From NCBI GenBank assembly GCA_913020665.1, contig CAJVZI010000001.1, positions 1 through 64,000 of the forward strand: a DNA stretch of 64,000 nt. Reading direction: 5' to 3'. Made by a program: the position numbers and the translations under genes. A model generated the notes under the pieces. That model saw nothing but the letters and a program-made list of their open reading frames with translations. It was not told the DNA's origin and did no database searches. The DNA comes from an uncultured bacterium. Lineage in GTDB: Bacteria; Fidelibacterota; Marinisomatia; Marinisomatales; UBA1611. Below are positions 17,225 to 27,383 of the stretch, piece by piece (the stretch's first letter is position 1; every line of letters begins with the position of its first letter).

Positions 17225-18694
17225 TTACCCATCTGATACTTGATAGTTAGGCGCTTCCTTTACGATCCTAACTTCATGAGGATGGTTTTCCTTCAGTGCA
17301 GCTGAGGTAACCTGCACCAACGTTGTGTTCATTCCAAACTCTTCTATGGTACTACAACCACAATATCCCATTGAAGACCTAATACCACCGATCATTTGAT
17401 GTATCGTATTTCGAACTGGTCCCCTGTATGGCACCATGCCTTCAATTCCCTCTGGAACTAATTTAGTTTCTTCTGAACCTTCCTGAAAATACCTGTCACC
17501 ACTACCTTGCTGCATAGCTCCCATCGATCCCATTCCTCTATAAGATTTATATTGGCGACCTTCATAAAGGATCGTTTCTCCAGGACTCTCATCCATACCA
17601 GCCAATAGACTACCTAACATGACTGAGTTTGCACCTACTGCCAGTGCTTTTGCAAGATCTCCACTATAACGAAGTCCACCATCAGCAATGACAGGAATAT
17701 TATTTTTTCTGGCAATATCCACACAATCCATTATGGCAGTTAATTGCGGTACGCCTACTCCAGCAATTACCCTTGTTGTACAACTTGCTCCTGCACCAAT
17801 ACCAACTTTCACACAATCAACACCTGCATCGATCATAGCCTGCGCTCCATCACCTGTCGCAACATTTCCAGCAATTAAAGCAACAGTTGGATGTGAACTC
17901 TTGATCTTTTCAATTGACCTAAGTACACCTTTTGAATGACCATGTGCAGTATCGATCACTATAGCATCCACATCGGCACTTGCAAGCTGCGATGCTCTTT
18001 CAATAGCATCTCCTGAGACTCCAACTGCAGCACCAACCCTTAAACGACCGTTATCATCTTTACACGCGTGAGGGTAGTCTTCATTTTTTTGAATATCTTT
18101 AACGGTAATTAATCCAGTTAAGTTATGATCTTCGTCTACTACTAATAGTTTTTCAATTCTATGCTCTTGAAGAATATCCTTAGCCTTTTCAAGGGAAGTA
18201 CCGACTGGAACAGATACGAGATCTTTTGATGTCATACATTCCGAAACAGAAAGCAGATCGTTAGTTTCAAAGCGAATATCTCGATTTGTTATAATACCCA
18301 CAAGGCGATCATTTTTAACGACGGGTAGTCCACTTATCTTATACTCAGACATGATCTTTTTTGCATCTTCTATGGTTGATGATTCCTCAATAGTGATCGG
18401 GTTTAGTATCATGCCACTTTCAGAACGTTTTACTTTATCAACCATATTAGATTGATCTTCGATAGATAGGTTCTTATGGATAACACCCATGCCACCAGTC
18501 CTAGCAAGAGATATGGCCATTTCACTCTCCGTAACCGTGTCCATAGCTGCACTTAAGATAGGTATATTAAGCTCTATATCATTTGTAAGTTTTGTTTTCA
18601 AACTTACATCTTTTGGTAACACACTTGACTTTTGTGGCACTAATAAAACATCGTCAAAGGTGAACGCTTGTTTAAATGGTGGACGATTACTCAT
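17225..18694 (-). CDS. guaB: Inosine-5'-monophosphate dehydrogenase
   Basis: 489 residues. It oxidises IMP to XMP, the committed step to GMP. TFDDVLLVP opens the barrel, two CBS domains sit at about 95-205, and the catalytic loop GIGAGASCTTR carries Cys305. The Arg-Tyr flap region and EGMVPYRG follow. Everything looks complete. It starts 3 bp after the hutH stop and converges on rpsT. Confidence 0.96.
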   Translation of the reverse strand: MSNRPPFKQAFTFDDVLLVPQKSSVLPKDVSLKTKLTNDIELNIPILSAAMDTVTESEMAISLARTGGMGVIHKNLSIEDQSNMVDKVKRSESGMILNPITIEESSTIEDAKKIMSEYKISGLPVVKNDRLVGIITNRDIRFETNDLLSVSECMTSKDLVSVPVGTSLEKAKDILQEHRIEKLLVVDEDHNLTGLITVKDIQKNEDYPHACKDDNGRLRVGAAVGVSGDAIERASQLASADVDAIVIDTAHGHSKGVLRSIEKIKSSHPTVALIAGNVATGDGAQAMIDAGVDCVKVGIGAGASCTTRVIAGVGVPQLTAIMDCVDIARKNNIPVIADGGLRYSGDLAKALAVGANSVMLGSLLAGMDESPGETILYEGRQYKSYRGMGSMGAMQQGSGDRYFQEGSEETKLVPEGIEGMVPYRGPVRNTIHQMIGGIRSSMGYCGCSTIEEFGMNTTLVQVTSAALKENHPHEVRIVKEAPNYQVSDG

Positions 18695-18697
18695 GGT

Positions 18698-20224
18698 CTA
18701 CTCCAGAGTTAAATTTTTTAAAACTATGTTTAATATATATCCTGATAAAATTGAATCAGAAACTTTTTTTATCTCCGGCGATAAATATCTATCTCCATCG
18801 CTGTATGAACAATTTTCATTTAGAAATTTTATGACCGGAGCAGTACCCTTTCCAGACCTTAGGTCATAAGATATATGCTTATTAGCTGCACCAGCCACCA
18901 TCAGCTCTATTGCCAGGATATTACTGAGGTTATTTTGTATACTTAGTAACTTCAGACCTGCCCAAGGAGCCATACTGACATGATCCTCTTGGCCTCCAGA
19001 GGTAGGCAATGAGTCAATACTCGCAGGATGGGCCAAAGTTTTATTCTCTGATGCAAGGGCTGTTGCAGTGACATGTGCGATCATATATCCAGATTCAATC
19101 CCGGGGTCTGAGGCAACGAAAGGTGGTATCTTTTCTCCAACTCCTTTCATAAAAAAATGGGTCCTGCGCTCTGAAACTGCTCCAAGTTCTGAAAAAGCAA
19201 TTGCAAGTATATCCATTGCCTGAGCAATATGTTCAGCGTGAAAGTGCCCTGAGCTAACAACATTTCCTGATTCCATTATTAAAGGATTATCACTAACACT
19301 ATTGATCTCATTATTAACCATTTCAGCAGCATTCATAAATGAATCTCTACACGCCCCGTGAATATGGGGTATACAGCGAAAACTGTATGGATCCTGAACT
19401 CTACCACAATTACTATGAGAACGTACGATATCACTGCCGTTTAACATTTTATAAACATTTTTTGCACAAGCGAGCTGTCCTTTGTGTTTCTTAATGATAT
19501 GGACCTCTGATCGAAAGACTTTGCGACTAGAAAAACTATTCTCAACTGATAAAGCTCCTGCAATGTCTGCGGTCTTTAATAGTCTTTCTCCATTCAAACA
19601 ACCTTTAATGGCTAACGCTGTAGATACTTGCGTTCCATTTATAAGACTAATACCCTCTTTTGGACCAAGTACTAGTGGCTTGACCTTGGCTTCTTTTAGT
19701 GCGATCTTCGAATCATATTTTTTCCCTTTATAAAAAACCTTTCCCTCGCCAATCAGTGCAAGAGCCATATGGCCTAATGGAGCAAGATCTCCACTAGCGC
19801 CTACAGAACCTTTTTCAGGTATTAGTGGGATAATATCCTTATTTATAAATTGAATTATCTTTTTAGCTAGAGATAGACTCACGCCACTATAACCACGTGC
19901 AAAGGTCAGTAATTTTAAAAAAAGAACTGTACGAACGATACCTAGTTCAAGTGGCTCCCCACTACCTGCTGCATGACTTCTAACTAAATTGACCTGTAAC
20001 TGTTTTTGATCCCTCTCCTCAATGGCAATATGACTTAAATTGCCAAAACCTGTATTTACTCCGTAAATGGTTTCTTTTTTTTCTAAGATCGATAATAATC
20101 TATTGTGGGATCTTTCTATATTGGTTGAGGCTTCTTTAGTGAGAGAAACGCGAACCGGTCCTTCAAAAAATGGCTCGCAATCACGGTAGGTTAATTGTTT
20201 CGTTGAAACACGTAGGGTTTCCAT
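18698..20224 (-). CDS. hutH: Histidine ammonia-lyase
   Basis: 508 residues, family length. ASG at 143-145 (SVGASGDLAPL) forms the MIO electrophile. IYGVNTGFG and Ser83-His84 (LVRSHAAG) are the residue pair typical of histidine ammonia-lyase, where tyrosine and phenylalanine lyases carry His-Leu or Phe-Leu. The product should be urocanate. No hutU, hutI or hutG is in the window, so the gene stands apart from a degradation operon. It precedes guaB by 3 bp. Confidence 0.9.
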   Translation of the reverse strand: METLRVSTKQLTYRDCEPFFEGPVRVSLTKEASTNIERSHNRLLSILEKKETIYGVNTGFGNLSHIAIEERDQKQLQVNLVRSHAAGSGEPLELGIVRTVLFLKLLTFARGYSGVSLSLAKKIIQFINKDIIPLIPEKGSVGASGDLAPLGHMALALIGEGKVFYKGKKYDSKIALKEAKVKPLVLGPKEGISLINGTQVSTALAIKGCLNGERLLKTADIAGALSVENSFSSRKVFRSEVHIIKKHKGQLACAKNVYKMLNGSDIVRSHSNCGRVQDPYSFRCIPHIHGACRDSFMNAAEMVNNEINSVSDNPLIMESGNVVSSGHFHAEHIAQAMDILAIAFSELGAVSERRTHFFMKGVGEKIPPFVASDPGIESGYMIAHVTATALASENKTLAHPASIDSLPTSGGQEDHVSMAPWAGLKLLSIQNNLSNILAIELMVAGAANKHISYDLRSGKGTAPVIKFLNENCSYSDGDRYLSPEIKKVSDSILSGYILNIVLKNLTLE

Positions 20225-20273
20225 CGGGGAATTTATGAATCTATATCATTTCATTCCAAAGATAGAAAATTAA

Positions 20274-23084
20274 TTATTCTATTGAATCTATATCTGAGAA
20301 TGGAACCATTTCAACAGGTACGGATCCACTGAGAATCGAACCATATCGTTTTAAAACAATACGATTATCTAGGCAAATAAATTTTCCAGCATCATAGCTC
20401 GTCCGTATCAGTCGTCCAAACCCCTGCCGAAATCTAATTGCAGTCTCAGGTAAGCTATAGTCCATAAAACTATTACCACCCATTTTATTAATATGATCAG
20501 AATATGACCTAACCAGAGGTTCGCTTGGTACATCAAAAGGTAATTTTACCAATATAAGTATCTCTAACAGATCACCTGGCAGGTCCACGCCCTCCCAGAA
20601 GCTATTTGTTCCAAATAAGATACCATTTGGCTGTTGGTGCATACCTTTAATGATAGATGGCCTAGAAGCTCCTCTGACCTGCGCAAAAAGTGGCAGATCT
20701 CTTCCATTAGGTTTGCTCTTTAAATACTTTGCGGTATCTGTTAAAGTTCTAATTGAAGTAAAGAGCACCATAATTCTTTTATTATGTAATTTATGCAGAT
20801 TATATACTACATCTCCGATGCCTTCGGGGTCATTTGACAGCTCCCTCTTACCTGCATATTGATAGTATCTTACTTGCTCATTATATAGGAATGGGCTTAA
20901 AAATTCTTTCGTTGTAACATGTCCAACACTATCAAGACCAACCCTACGTAAAAAGTAGTTAAATGAATCATTGACCTTCAAAGTAGCAGATGTCAATACA
21001 CAATTATCTATACATTCGAAAAATGCCCTATTCAACGTATCTGAAACATCTATCATGGATGCATACAGCGATATGACCAATTTCTCCTTTCCTTTTGTGG
21101 GAAACCGATACTCTCCCTGCATCCAATAGACCCATTCAGGGTCCTGCTCCTCTGTAAGGGTAACCAGTGATGTCATGAGACCTGTCATTGTTTCGATACC
21201 TCGATCCATAGCTGTATGCAGTATTGGGTAGTCTGTACGTGATGTATCCATCTCAAGGACCAGTTTTTTTAATATGGTCAATATAGATAATATCTTTTCA
21301 AGACCATTTTTCATATTTACAAGGTCATTTTGAACGCCTGCATAAGCTTTTTGTATATTGCCCAATATTGGTTGGTCCTGATAGGAGTTATGCGGTGAAA
21401 ATTTGTCTTGATTATCATTACTCAATCCATCCATCATATCTTTTAAAAAGAGCTTAGAGTCACTGACTGCTTTTATTAATAGATCCCTTTGTGCACCAAC
21501 CTCAGGATTTAGATCATTAATTGATTGAATTATGTTGTTCCAACGTGCGGAACGTGGAAACGAAGGGTCAACAGTTTGTAAAAGATAAGACACCTGCTGC
21601 TCACTCCACTCTAACTTAAACTGATCATAAGCAGATTTTACCAGATTATGAGCCTCATCAATGATCACGGAATTAAATTCCGGTATTAATCCTGGCTGCA
21701 CGATATTTGTCATCAAGAGCGAATGATTAATAACAATAACATGAGCCTGAAATATTGCTCTTTTTAGTTTTCCATAATAACATCCGTTATATCGATTGCA
21801 AATATCGCCGTTACAAAAGCCTGAATCACTGCAAATCATTGATTTCAACCATGTTCTACGCGCATTAAAGAATCCGGAACATTCACTTAGGTCACCTGTT
21901 CTCGTCCAATACATCCAGAATAGAATAGGTATCAAAGCCTCAAGGTCGATACCATCTAATGTTTTCGAGTCTGATAAAATCCAATTAAATCTTGTTTTAC
22001 AAAGATAATTTTTCCTACCCTTTAAAAGCACTGCTTTTAGGGGGACATCTAGGGCTTTGGCTAGTAATGGGAGGTCCTTATGGAACAACTGATCTTGTAG
22101 GTGCTTTGTATGACATGCGATGATAGTAGGACCTTCGTTATCTAAGTTGGGCGATTTCCTAAAAGCACCAAATAGATATGCCATTGATTTCCCCAGCCCG
22201 GTGCCAGCTTCGATCACGCCTATATTATTATCTGTATTTATGATCTCATCTATGACCTTTGCATATTTTTCCTGGGAGGGTCTATTCTCAAAATTTGGAT
22301 GAGCTTCAGCTAACATACCATTCGCACCAAAAACATCCTCAGCGCATATATCTTCTATATTATGGTTCCCTTCACAGCGTAAGGTATTTGACTTAGCAAC
22401 AGCTCTATCATTAAACTGGTTTATGCCAGTTTTCATATCACCTTTCCTTGTTAATTCATTACCCAGTTTGATATATAGCTGTTGATTAGGCACTTCAGAT
22501 CCCTCAAGCATCGCATTTACTTTGGATATAACATCAATCGGATACTTGGATGCTTCATCTATAAGCTCCAAAAATATATGCCCTGTATTCTCTGTATCAT
22601 TCTCAGCCCGGTGTGCACCCTCAGATGATAATCCATAATACTCGGATAATGCTCCAAGGTTAAAGACTGGCTGTTCAAATAATAAACTTCTAGAGAGTTG
22701 AAGTGTATCATATTTTAGATTATTTACTTCCTTTCTACCTAAGCGTTTACACAATTGTGAAAGGAATTGCTCATCAAAATGTATATTATGCGCAACCAGT
22801 GGATCATCACCTATGAAGTCTAGGAGATCATCGATGATCATCTCTTCTGTCGGTGCAGCACGAACCATTGAGTCAGAAATACCCGTTATCTCAGTAATCA
22901 ATGGAGGAATATTTCTTTCTGGATTTAAAAGGTGTACAAAACGGTCAGCTATGACACCATCTTTAAACCTTATAGCAGCTATCTCTATGATCTTATCACC
23001 ATAGGGATCTAGACCAGTGGTCTCAAAATCAAATGCTACAAAGCAAGATAGGTCAAGTTTTTCTAAAAGCTCTATTCTTTTCAA
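20274..23084 (-). CDS. dinG: DinG-type helicase with N-terminal DnaQ-like 3'-5' exonuclease
   Basis: 936 residues. The N-terminal DEDDh exonuclease has FDFETTGLD (motif I), HNIHFDEQFL (II) and HRAENDTENTGH (III). The XPD/DinG-like superfamily 2 helicase has Walker A EAGTGLGKS, DEAH, and the C-terminal GTNSFWEGVDLPG and RFRQGFGRLIR motifs. A Cys cluster between the helicase motifs (CSDSGFCNGDICNRYNGC and a preceding LCKTRF) suggests an Fe-S site. The layout matches the exonuclease-DinG fusion known from Firmicutes and others; the role is DNA repair or R-loop removal. Its stop is 49 bp before hutH. Confidence 0.88.
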   Translation of the reverse strand: MKRIELLEKLDLSCFVAFDFETTGLDPYGDKIIEIAAIRFKDGVIADRFVHLLNPERNIPPLITEITGISDSMVRAAPTEEMIIDDLLDFIGDDPLVAHNIHFDEQFLSQLCKRLGRKEVNNLKYDTLQLSRSLLFEQPVFNLGALSEYYGLSSEGAHRAENDTENTGHIFLELIDEASKYPIDVISKVNAMLEGSEVPNQQLYIKLGNELTRKGDMKTGINQFNDRAVAKSNTLRCEGNHNIEDICAEDVFGANGMLAEAHPNFENRPSQEKYAKVIDEIINTDNNIGVIEAGTGLGKSMAYLFGAFRKSPNLDNEGPTIIACHTKHLQDQLFHKDLPLLAKALDVPLKAVLLKGRKNYLCKTRFNWILSDSKTLDGIDLEALIPILFWMYWTRTGDLSECSGFFNARRTWLKSMICSDSGFCNGDICNRYNGCYYGKLKRAIFQAHVIVINHSLLMTNIVQPGLIPEFNSVIIDEAHNLVKSAYDQFKLEWSEQQVSYLLQTVDPSFPRSARWNNIIQSINDLNPEVGAQRDLLIKAVSDSKLFLKDMMDGLSNDNQDKFSPHNSYQDQPILGNIQKAYAGVQNDLVNMKNGLEKILSILTILKKLVLEMDTSRTDYPILHTAMDRGIETMTGLMTSLVTLTEEQDPEWVYWMQGEYRFPTKGKEKLVISLYASMIDVSDTLNRAFFECIDNCVLTSATLKVNDSFNYFLRRVGLDSVGHVTTKEFLSPFLYNEQVRYYQYAGKRELSNDPEGIGDVVYNLHKLHNKRIMVLFTSIRTLTDTAKYLKSKPNGRDLPLFAQVRGASRPSIIKGMHQQPNGILFGTNSFWEGVDLPGDLLEILILVKLPFDVPSEPLVRSYSDHINKMGGNSFMDYSLPETAIRFRQGFGRLIRTSYDAGKFICLDNRIVLKRYGSILSGSVPVEMVPFSDIDSIE

Positions 23085-23094
23085 ATCAGGTCAT

Positions 23095-24309
23095 TTATGA
23101 GAATAGTATTTTTAAATAGAACATGGGACTAGATAGCTCATCTTTGGGTATCTCATTAGAAAGCATACCAGAGATTATATCTTGCACCTCCTCGTTTCGC
23201 GCAGCCCGATCGATCACAAAATTCAATAAAAAACTAGAACGGGCAAGGCTCTGTAACTTCGTACTGGTCCTCAATTCACCACCCAATTCATTCCAGACCA
23301 ATTGGTCATACTCTTTGAAAGCTTTTTCTGAAACATCTCCATTATTCTTTGCCTTATGTGCTACTTGTGCAGCAAATTTTGCAGCAACCATCGCATTACC
23401 GATCCCTTCTCCAGTAAATGGGTCAACAAGGCCTGCAGCATCTCCTAAAAGCATAAAACCATCACCATGGTTCTTCCTCTGTATTCTGCCTAAAGGCAGA
23501 TTCCATCCTACCGGTTTTTCTAGAGGGTGTGCATTGCCAAAACGAGACCTAAAATAATCCGACTGCACGATCTCATCCATTATCTGCCTTAGAGTTCTAT
23601 CATCTTTCTTTGCATCATTCTTACTTAATCCAATCCCAATGTTTGCTTTTCCCTCACCAGCAGGAAATAGCCAAAAGTACCCAGGCTTCACCTCATCAAC
23701 ATAATGAAGTTCTATTTGATCAGATAACCCCTCAACCCCCTCATAATAACAGCGGATCGCTACGGCTGTATTTTCCATATCCATTTCATACAAACCTAAT
23801 TTTCTTGCTACTATGGAATTTGCTCCATCACAGCCCATAATGATCGGTGCTTCTAATATTTCTTCATGCCCTTCATTATTAGTACCTCTGACTCCTGATA
23901 TATCATTCCCTTGGTAAACTATATCGCTTACTGTAAATCCCTGACGAGTTTCAGTAACCTTATCGGCCTTTTCAAAAAGAAAGTTATCGAATATCTTTCT
24001 TGGAATAACATAACCTTTTTTTATATGGTCATTATTTTTATTTCCTTTTAAATACACATCAAATTGACTGTGAGATGGACTACCAAATGTGATCCTATTG
24101 ATCTCCGACCCTTCAAGTTGCTCGAGACCATCCAGAAGATCTAGCTCTCTCATTAGTCTTACACTTTTTCCAGATAATGCATCTCCGCATATCTTATCTC
24201 TTGGGAATACAGCTTTATCAAGCAAAATACAATTTAATCCCAGTCTATGAGCATAGAGTGCAGCAGCAGAACCAGCGGGGCCAGCACCGACAATGATCAC
24301 ATCATACAT
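23095..24309 (-). CDS. Geranylgeranyl reductase-family FAD-dependent oxidoreductase
   Basis: 404 residues. The N-terminal dinucleotide-binding motif VGAGPAGSAAALYAHR (7-22) is followed by the family's FPRDKICGDALS cysteine segment, then GCDGANSIVARKLG, and GDAAGLVDPFTGEGIGNAM that binds the FAD pyrophosphate. The family reduces prenyl double bonds in archaeal lipids, chlorophyll and quinones; in a diderm bacterium the substrate may be a menaquinone side chain. It lies 1 bp after the upstream membrane-protein stop and 10 bp before the dinG start. Confidence 0.85.
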   Translation of the reverse strand: MYDVIIVGAGPAGSAAALYAHRLGLNCILLDKAVFPRDKICGDALSGKSVRLMRELDLLDGLEQLEGSEINRITFGSPSHSQFDVYLKGNKNNDHIKKGYVIPRKIFDNFLFEKADKVTETRQGFTVSDIVYQGNDISGVRGTNNEGHEEILEAPIIMGCDGANSIVARKLGLYEMDMENTAVAIRCYYEGVEGLSDQIELHYVDEVKPGYFWLFPAGEGKANIGIGLSKNDAKKDDRTLRQIMDEIVQSDYFRSRFGNAHPLEKPVGWNLPLGRIQRKNHGDGFMLLGDAAGLVDPFTGEGIGNAMVAAKFAAQVAHKAKNNGDVSEKAFKEYDQLVWNELGGELRTSTKLQSLARSSFLLNFVIDRAARNEEVQDIISGMLSNEIPKDELSSPMFYLKILFS

Positions 24310-24310
24310 A

Positions 24311-25183
24311 TTATTCTTCTTCTAAAAGATCAACACCAAAAGACGGATGTACTATACCGTATCTGAAATAATTAACGGTACGTAAAACAAAAAATAAGAC
24401 CGCAAGCGGTATAAGGAACCAAGGTGCTCTCACTGATATAAACATGGCAAAAATGAACAGGGGGTAAAATCTAGCTCTCTGAAGATGCCTAACATGGCTT
24501 GGCCAAATAAGAGCAATTGCAGCGAAGGGTGTTGCCACTGCACCAGCTGTGCTAATAACAGGGTCTTTATAGTATATTCCTGTACATACTGCTAAAACCA
24601 TCAGTATAACAGATACAGAAAGATATTCAAATTTATTTTCCCATTGAGAATCAACCCATATTCCTTTCGACTCATTGAGTTCTATTGTAAACTGAAAAAC
24701 TAGTAAACACGATAGAAACACCAAGACATAAGGTAATAATGAAAATATATTTAATAAATAAAGCAAAAAGGCAAATGAAGCAGCCACATCTGACCAATTC
24801 ATACTAGATATTTTAGATTGTATAGAAGTATCAAGGTATCCTATGAGCAATAACAGAAAAGCTATTAAACCATGAATAAGAATTTGTTTAATATTTAATC
24901 TGCTTACGCCTACTAACCATATCTGTTTTGGCCTCAGGAAATAAAAAAATATGATTGATACAAATATAAGTTTCAATAAACCAATCTGCCATCCATCCCA
25001 CTCCCAATAAACATATCTATCAGTAAAATCCATTGACACAACAATGCCCGCAACTGTTAGGGTCCAGATCGTAAAAAGTTGTATCCATCCCTGAGCATCA
25101 ATTTTTTGACCAAGAAATGAAAAATATGCCTGCCGTTCCTTATAGTAACTGGAGGTAGTTGGGATGATGCGCTCTAAAAGCAT
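24311..25183 (-). CDS. Polytopic membrane protein of unknown function
   Basis: 290 residues with eight or nine hydrophobic segments covering nearly the whole chain. I do not recognise a family motif. The Trp- and Tyr-rich start of helix 2 (DRYVYWEWDGWQIG) and FLRPKQIWLVG are the most distinctive stretches. It sits between a sodium symporter and a GGR-like flavoprotein with gaps of 1-3 bp, so it is likely co-transcribed with both. Confidence 0.75.
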   Translation of the reverse strand: MLLERIIPTTSSYYKERQAYFSFLGQKIDAQGWIQLFTIWTLTVAGIVVSMDFTDRYVYWEWDGWQIGLLKLIFVSIIFFYFLRPKQIWLVGVSRLNIKQILIHGLIAFLLLLIGYLDTSIQSKISSMNWSDVAASFAFLLYLLNIFSLLPYVLVFLSCLLVFQFTIELNESKGIWVDSQWENKFEYLSVSVILMVLAVCTGIYYKDPVISTAGAVATPFAAIALIWPSHVRHLQRARFYPLFIFAMFISVRAPWFLIPLAVLFFVLRTVNYFRYGIVHPSFGVDLLEEE

Positions 25184-25186
25184 AAC

Positions 25187-26584
25187 CTAACCTATGATCG
25201 CATTCCCTGTTATCTTAGCAATGATCTCATTGATAATTATAAAACCCACAATGATCGCTGCTATTCCACATAAAATAGATACCAATGTTTTATCCTCATC
25301 TTTGCCAATGATAGTTTGTCCGATCTCATTAATAAATGATGGGACTGTCCATTTCATAAGAATAAAAATGGCAGTAAACATTCCTCCGATCGGCAACATA
25401 TATTTTGATGATAAGTTATCCATAACATCAAAAAATGTTTCGCCAAAAAAATGATGAAATGTTTCACCAAAGTGCCCAGTGATATTGACTCCTCCTCCCA
25501 AGGAAAGTGAGCAAAAAACACCTACAATAGTAATGACAATTCCAAATTGAATAGTTGCTTTCTTTCTCGACCAACCTTTTTGATCGATAAAATATGCTGT
25601 AACAACTTCAAGAATAGAGATCGCAGATGTTAATGCTGCCATGAACAGTAGCGAAAAGAAAAGCGTGCTCCATATAGCTCCATATGCCAATTGAGGAAAA
25701 ACTGATGGCAAAATAAAGAATATCAATCCAGCACCACCTGCTGGATCTGCACCCAAAGCAAAAACAGTTGTGAAGATAGCTACACCAGCTAGCATTGCTA
25801 TTGCAGTATCTAGTGCTAATACCCATAGCGCAGAATTTAAAAGGTTCTGCTTACGATCTAAGTAGCTACCATAGGTGATCATCGTACCCATACCTAGGCT
25901 AAGGGTAAAGAATGAATGCCCTAAAGCAAGTACTATGGCAGAAGCATTAAGGTCTTCAAATCTAGGTAAAAAGAGAAATTTTAATCCTTCAAAACCACCG
26001 TCAAGGGTTAGTCCACGTACAGCAAGAACTGCCAATAATATGATAATGATGGGCATCATGATCTTCGACCAGTTCTCAATACCATCTTTAACTCCATTTA
26101 TAATCACATAAACACAAAGTGCCATAAATATTATTTGAAAAAATATTGGCGACCATGTAGAGCCTGTAAATGTCACAAATAAACTTTTTGCGGCTTCAGG
26201 GTCATTATTAAGCGTATCAAATCCCCCAGAGATAGAAACAAATATATATTTTAAGATCCAGCCCCCTACAACTCCATAAAATGATAAAATAACAAATGCA
26301 GATGCAACTCCTAAGAATCCCACCCACTTCCAGTTTGAATTAGGTGCCAATTTTTCAAAAGCACCTACTGGACTGAGTTGTGTACTTCTACCTATAGCAA
26401 ATTCAGCAATAACGATCGTTAGACCAACAACTAGGATACATAATAAATAGACCATTGTGAATGCCGCTCCACCATTCTGGCCTGCCATATGAGGAAATTT
26501 CCATATGTTTCCTATCCCAACCGCTGAACCGGATGCGGCTAATATAAATCCTAGTTTTGATCCCCATTGCTCTCTATTCTGCAT
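25187..26584 (-). CDS. Neurotransmitter:sodium symporter (NSS/SNF family)
   Basis: 465 residues, about 11-12 helices. Helix 1 reads SGSAVGIGNIWKFPHMAGQNGG, the family hallmark including the unwound substrate and sodium site. GAGLIFFILP and later Gly-rich helices fit LeuT-like transporters. It imports an amino acid with sodium; which one cannot be read. It overlaps the downstream end of the DUF5683-like gene by 11 bp. The sodium coupling is consistent with a marine host. Confidence 0.9.
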   Translation of the reverse strand: MQNREQWGSKLGFILAASGSAVGIGNIWKFPHMAGQNGGAAFTMVYLLCILVVGLTIVIAEFAIGRSTQLSPVGAFEKLAPNSNWKWVGFLGVASAFVILSFYGVVGGWILKYIFVSISGGFDTLNNDPEAAKSLFVTFTGSTWSPIFFQIIFMALCVYVIINGVKDGIENWSKIMMPIIIILLAVLAVRGLTLDGGFEGLKFLFLPRFEDLNASAIVLALGHSFFTLSLGMGTMITYGSYLDRKQNLLNSALWVLALDTAIAMLAGVAIFTTVFALGADPAGGAGLIFFILPSVFPQLAYGAIWSTLFFSLLFMAALTSAISILEVVTAYFIDQKGWSRKKATIQFGIVITIVGVFCSLSLGGGVNITGHFGETFHHFFGETFFDVMDNLSSKYMLPIGGMFTAIFILMKWTVPSFINEIGQTIIGKDEDKTLVSILCGIAAIIVGFIIINEIIAKITGNAIIG

Positions 26585-26990
26585 GTTTTATCTCTTTGTT
26601 ATCTTGTTGTCTGATGGAACTCTCCATAAGATCATTAAATGAATGCAAATGTGCGTCTACAACTGCATCTATCATAGCGTAGACATAAATGATTCCTATC
26701 CACCATGCGTATTTATTTCTTTTTTCTAAATACCTATGCCTACTAAGTGGATAATTATTCTGTTCATAATCGTTGTATTTTGAAATATTATCCTGCCAAT
26801 ATATAAATGAAGATACCTCTAGTCCAATTACCATTGCAGATTTGATCCATTTCCCATTATAGGCCTGACCCATGCCAGGTACCAAAGAGAAAAGAAAGGC
26901 TGTTTTTGGATCTTTCTTCTTTAATTCACTTGTTTCATTTGCAACGATGACCCCTAAGAATAGCATGCAAACTAAATATCTATAAAACAT
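26574..26990 (-). CDS. DUF5683-like small membrane protein
   Basis: About 138 residues from the Met at 26990. An earlier in-frame ATG (27026) would overlap ridA and lacks the hydrophobic start, so I take the shorter form, which begins with a signal-like segment. KDPKTAFLFSLVPGMGQAYNGKW is the DUF5683/TM2-like motif: helix, Pro-Gly, then GQ-Y-G/N-K-W. A second hydrophobic segment sits near the C-terminus. Function unknown. It overlaps the symporter gene by 11 bp. Confidence 0.7.
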   Translation of the reverse strand: MFYRYLVCMLFLGVIVANETSELKKKDPKTAFLFSLVPGMGQAYNGKWIKSAMVIGLEVSSFIYWQDNISKYNDYEQNNYPLSRHRYLEKRNKYAWWIGIIYVYAMIDAVVDAHLHSFNDLMESSIRQQDNKEIKHAE

Positions 26991-26997
26991 ATATGAA

Positions 26998-27378
26998 TTA
27001 TCTGGATGCGATACAATCGATCTCAATTAATGCTCCTAGGGGTAATTCTGAAACCTCAACAGTTGTTCTCGCAGGAAATTCTTTTTCACCAAAAAATTCC
27101 TTAAAAACATCATTGACAGTGGAAAAATCATTGAAATCTTTTAAAAAGACAGTCAATTTAATAATAGCTTCCTTATTTAAGCCGGTTTCTGATAGGATTG
27201 CATTAATATTCTCTAGAACACGGTTTACTTGTGATTTAATACCACCTTCAACCATTTTCCCAGTTTCAGGATCAATGCCAATTTGACCACTTGTAAATAA
27301 GAGGCCATTGGTCTCTATTGCTTGGTTATAGGTACCTATCGCAGCGGGTGCTTTATCGGTCTTGATAATATTTCTCAT
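26998..27378 (-). CDS. ridA: RidA family enamine/imine deaminase
   Basis: 126 residues, standard for RidA/YjgF/UK114. It hydrolyses reactive 2-aminoacrylate-type enamines. LLFTSGQIGIDPETG, and the signature PARTTVEVSELPLGALIEID with the catalytic Arg, are both present. The trimeric, cytoplasmic family form is expected. It follows the PPC-domain gene by 5 bp. Confidence 0.93.
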   Translation of the reverse strand: MRNIIKTDKAPAAIGTYNQAIETNGLLFTSGQIGIDPETGKMVEGGIKSQVNRVLENINAILSETGLNKEAIIKLTVFLKDFNDFSTVNDVFKEFFGEKEFPARTTVEVSELPLGALIEIDCIASR

Positions 27379-27383
27379 GCGAT

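Noticed and set aside
23123-23557. 144-codon plus-strand open frame opposite the GGR-like gene
   Set aside because: Antisense to an intact FAD-dependent reductase; no independent support.
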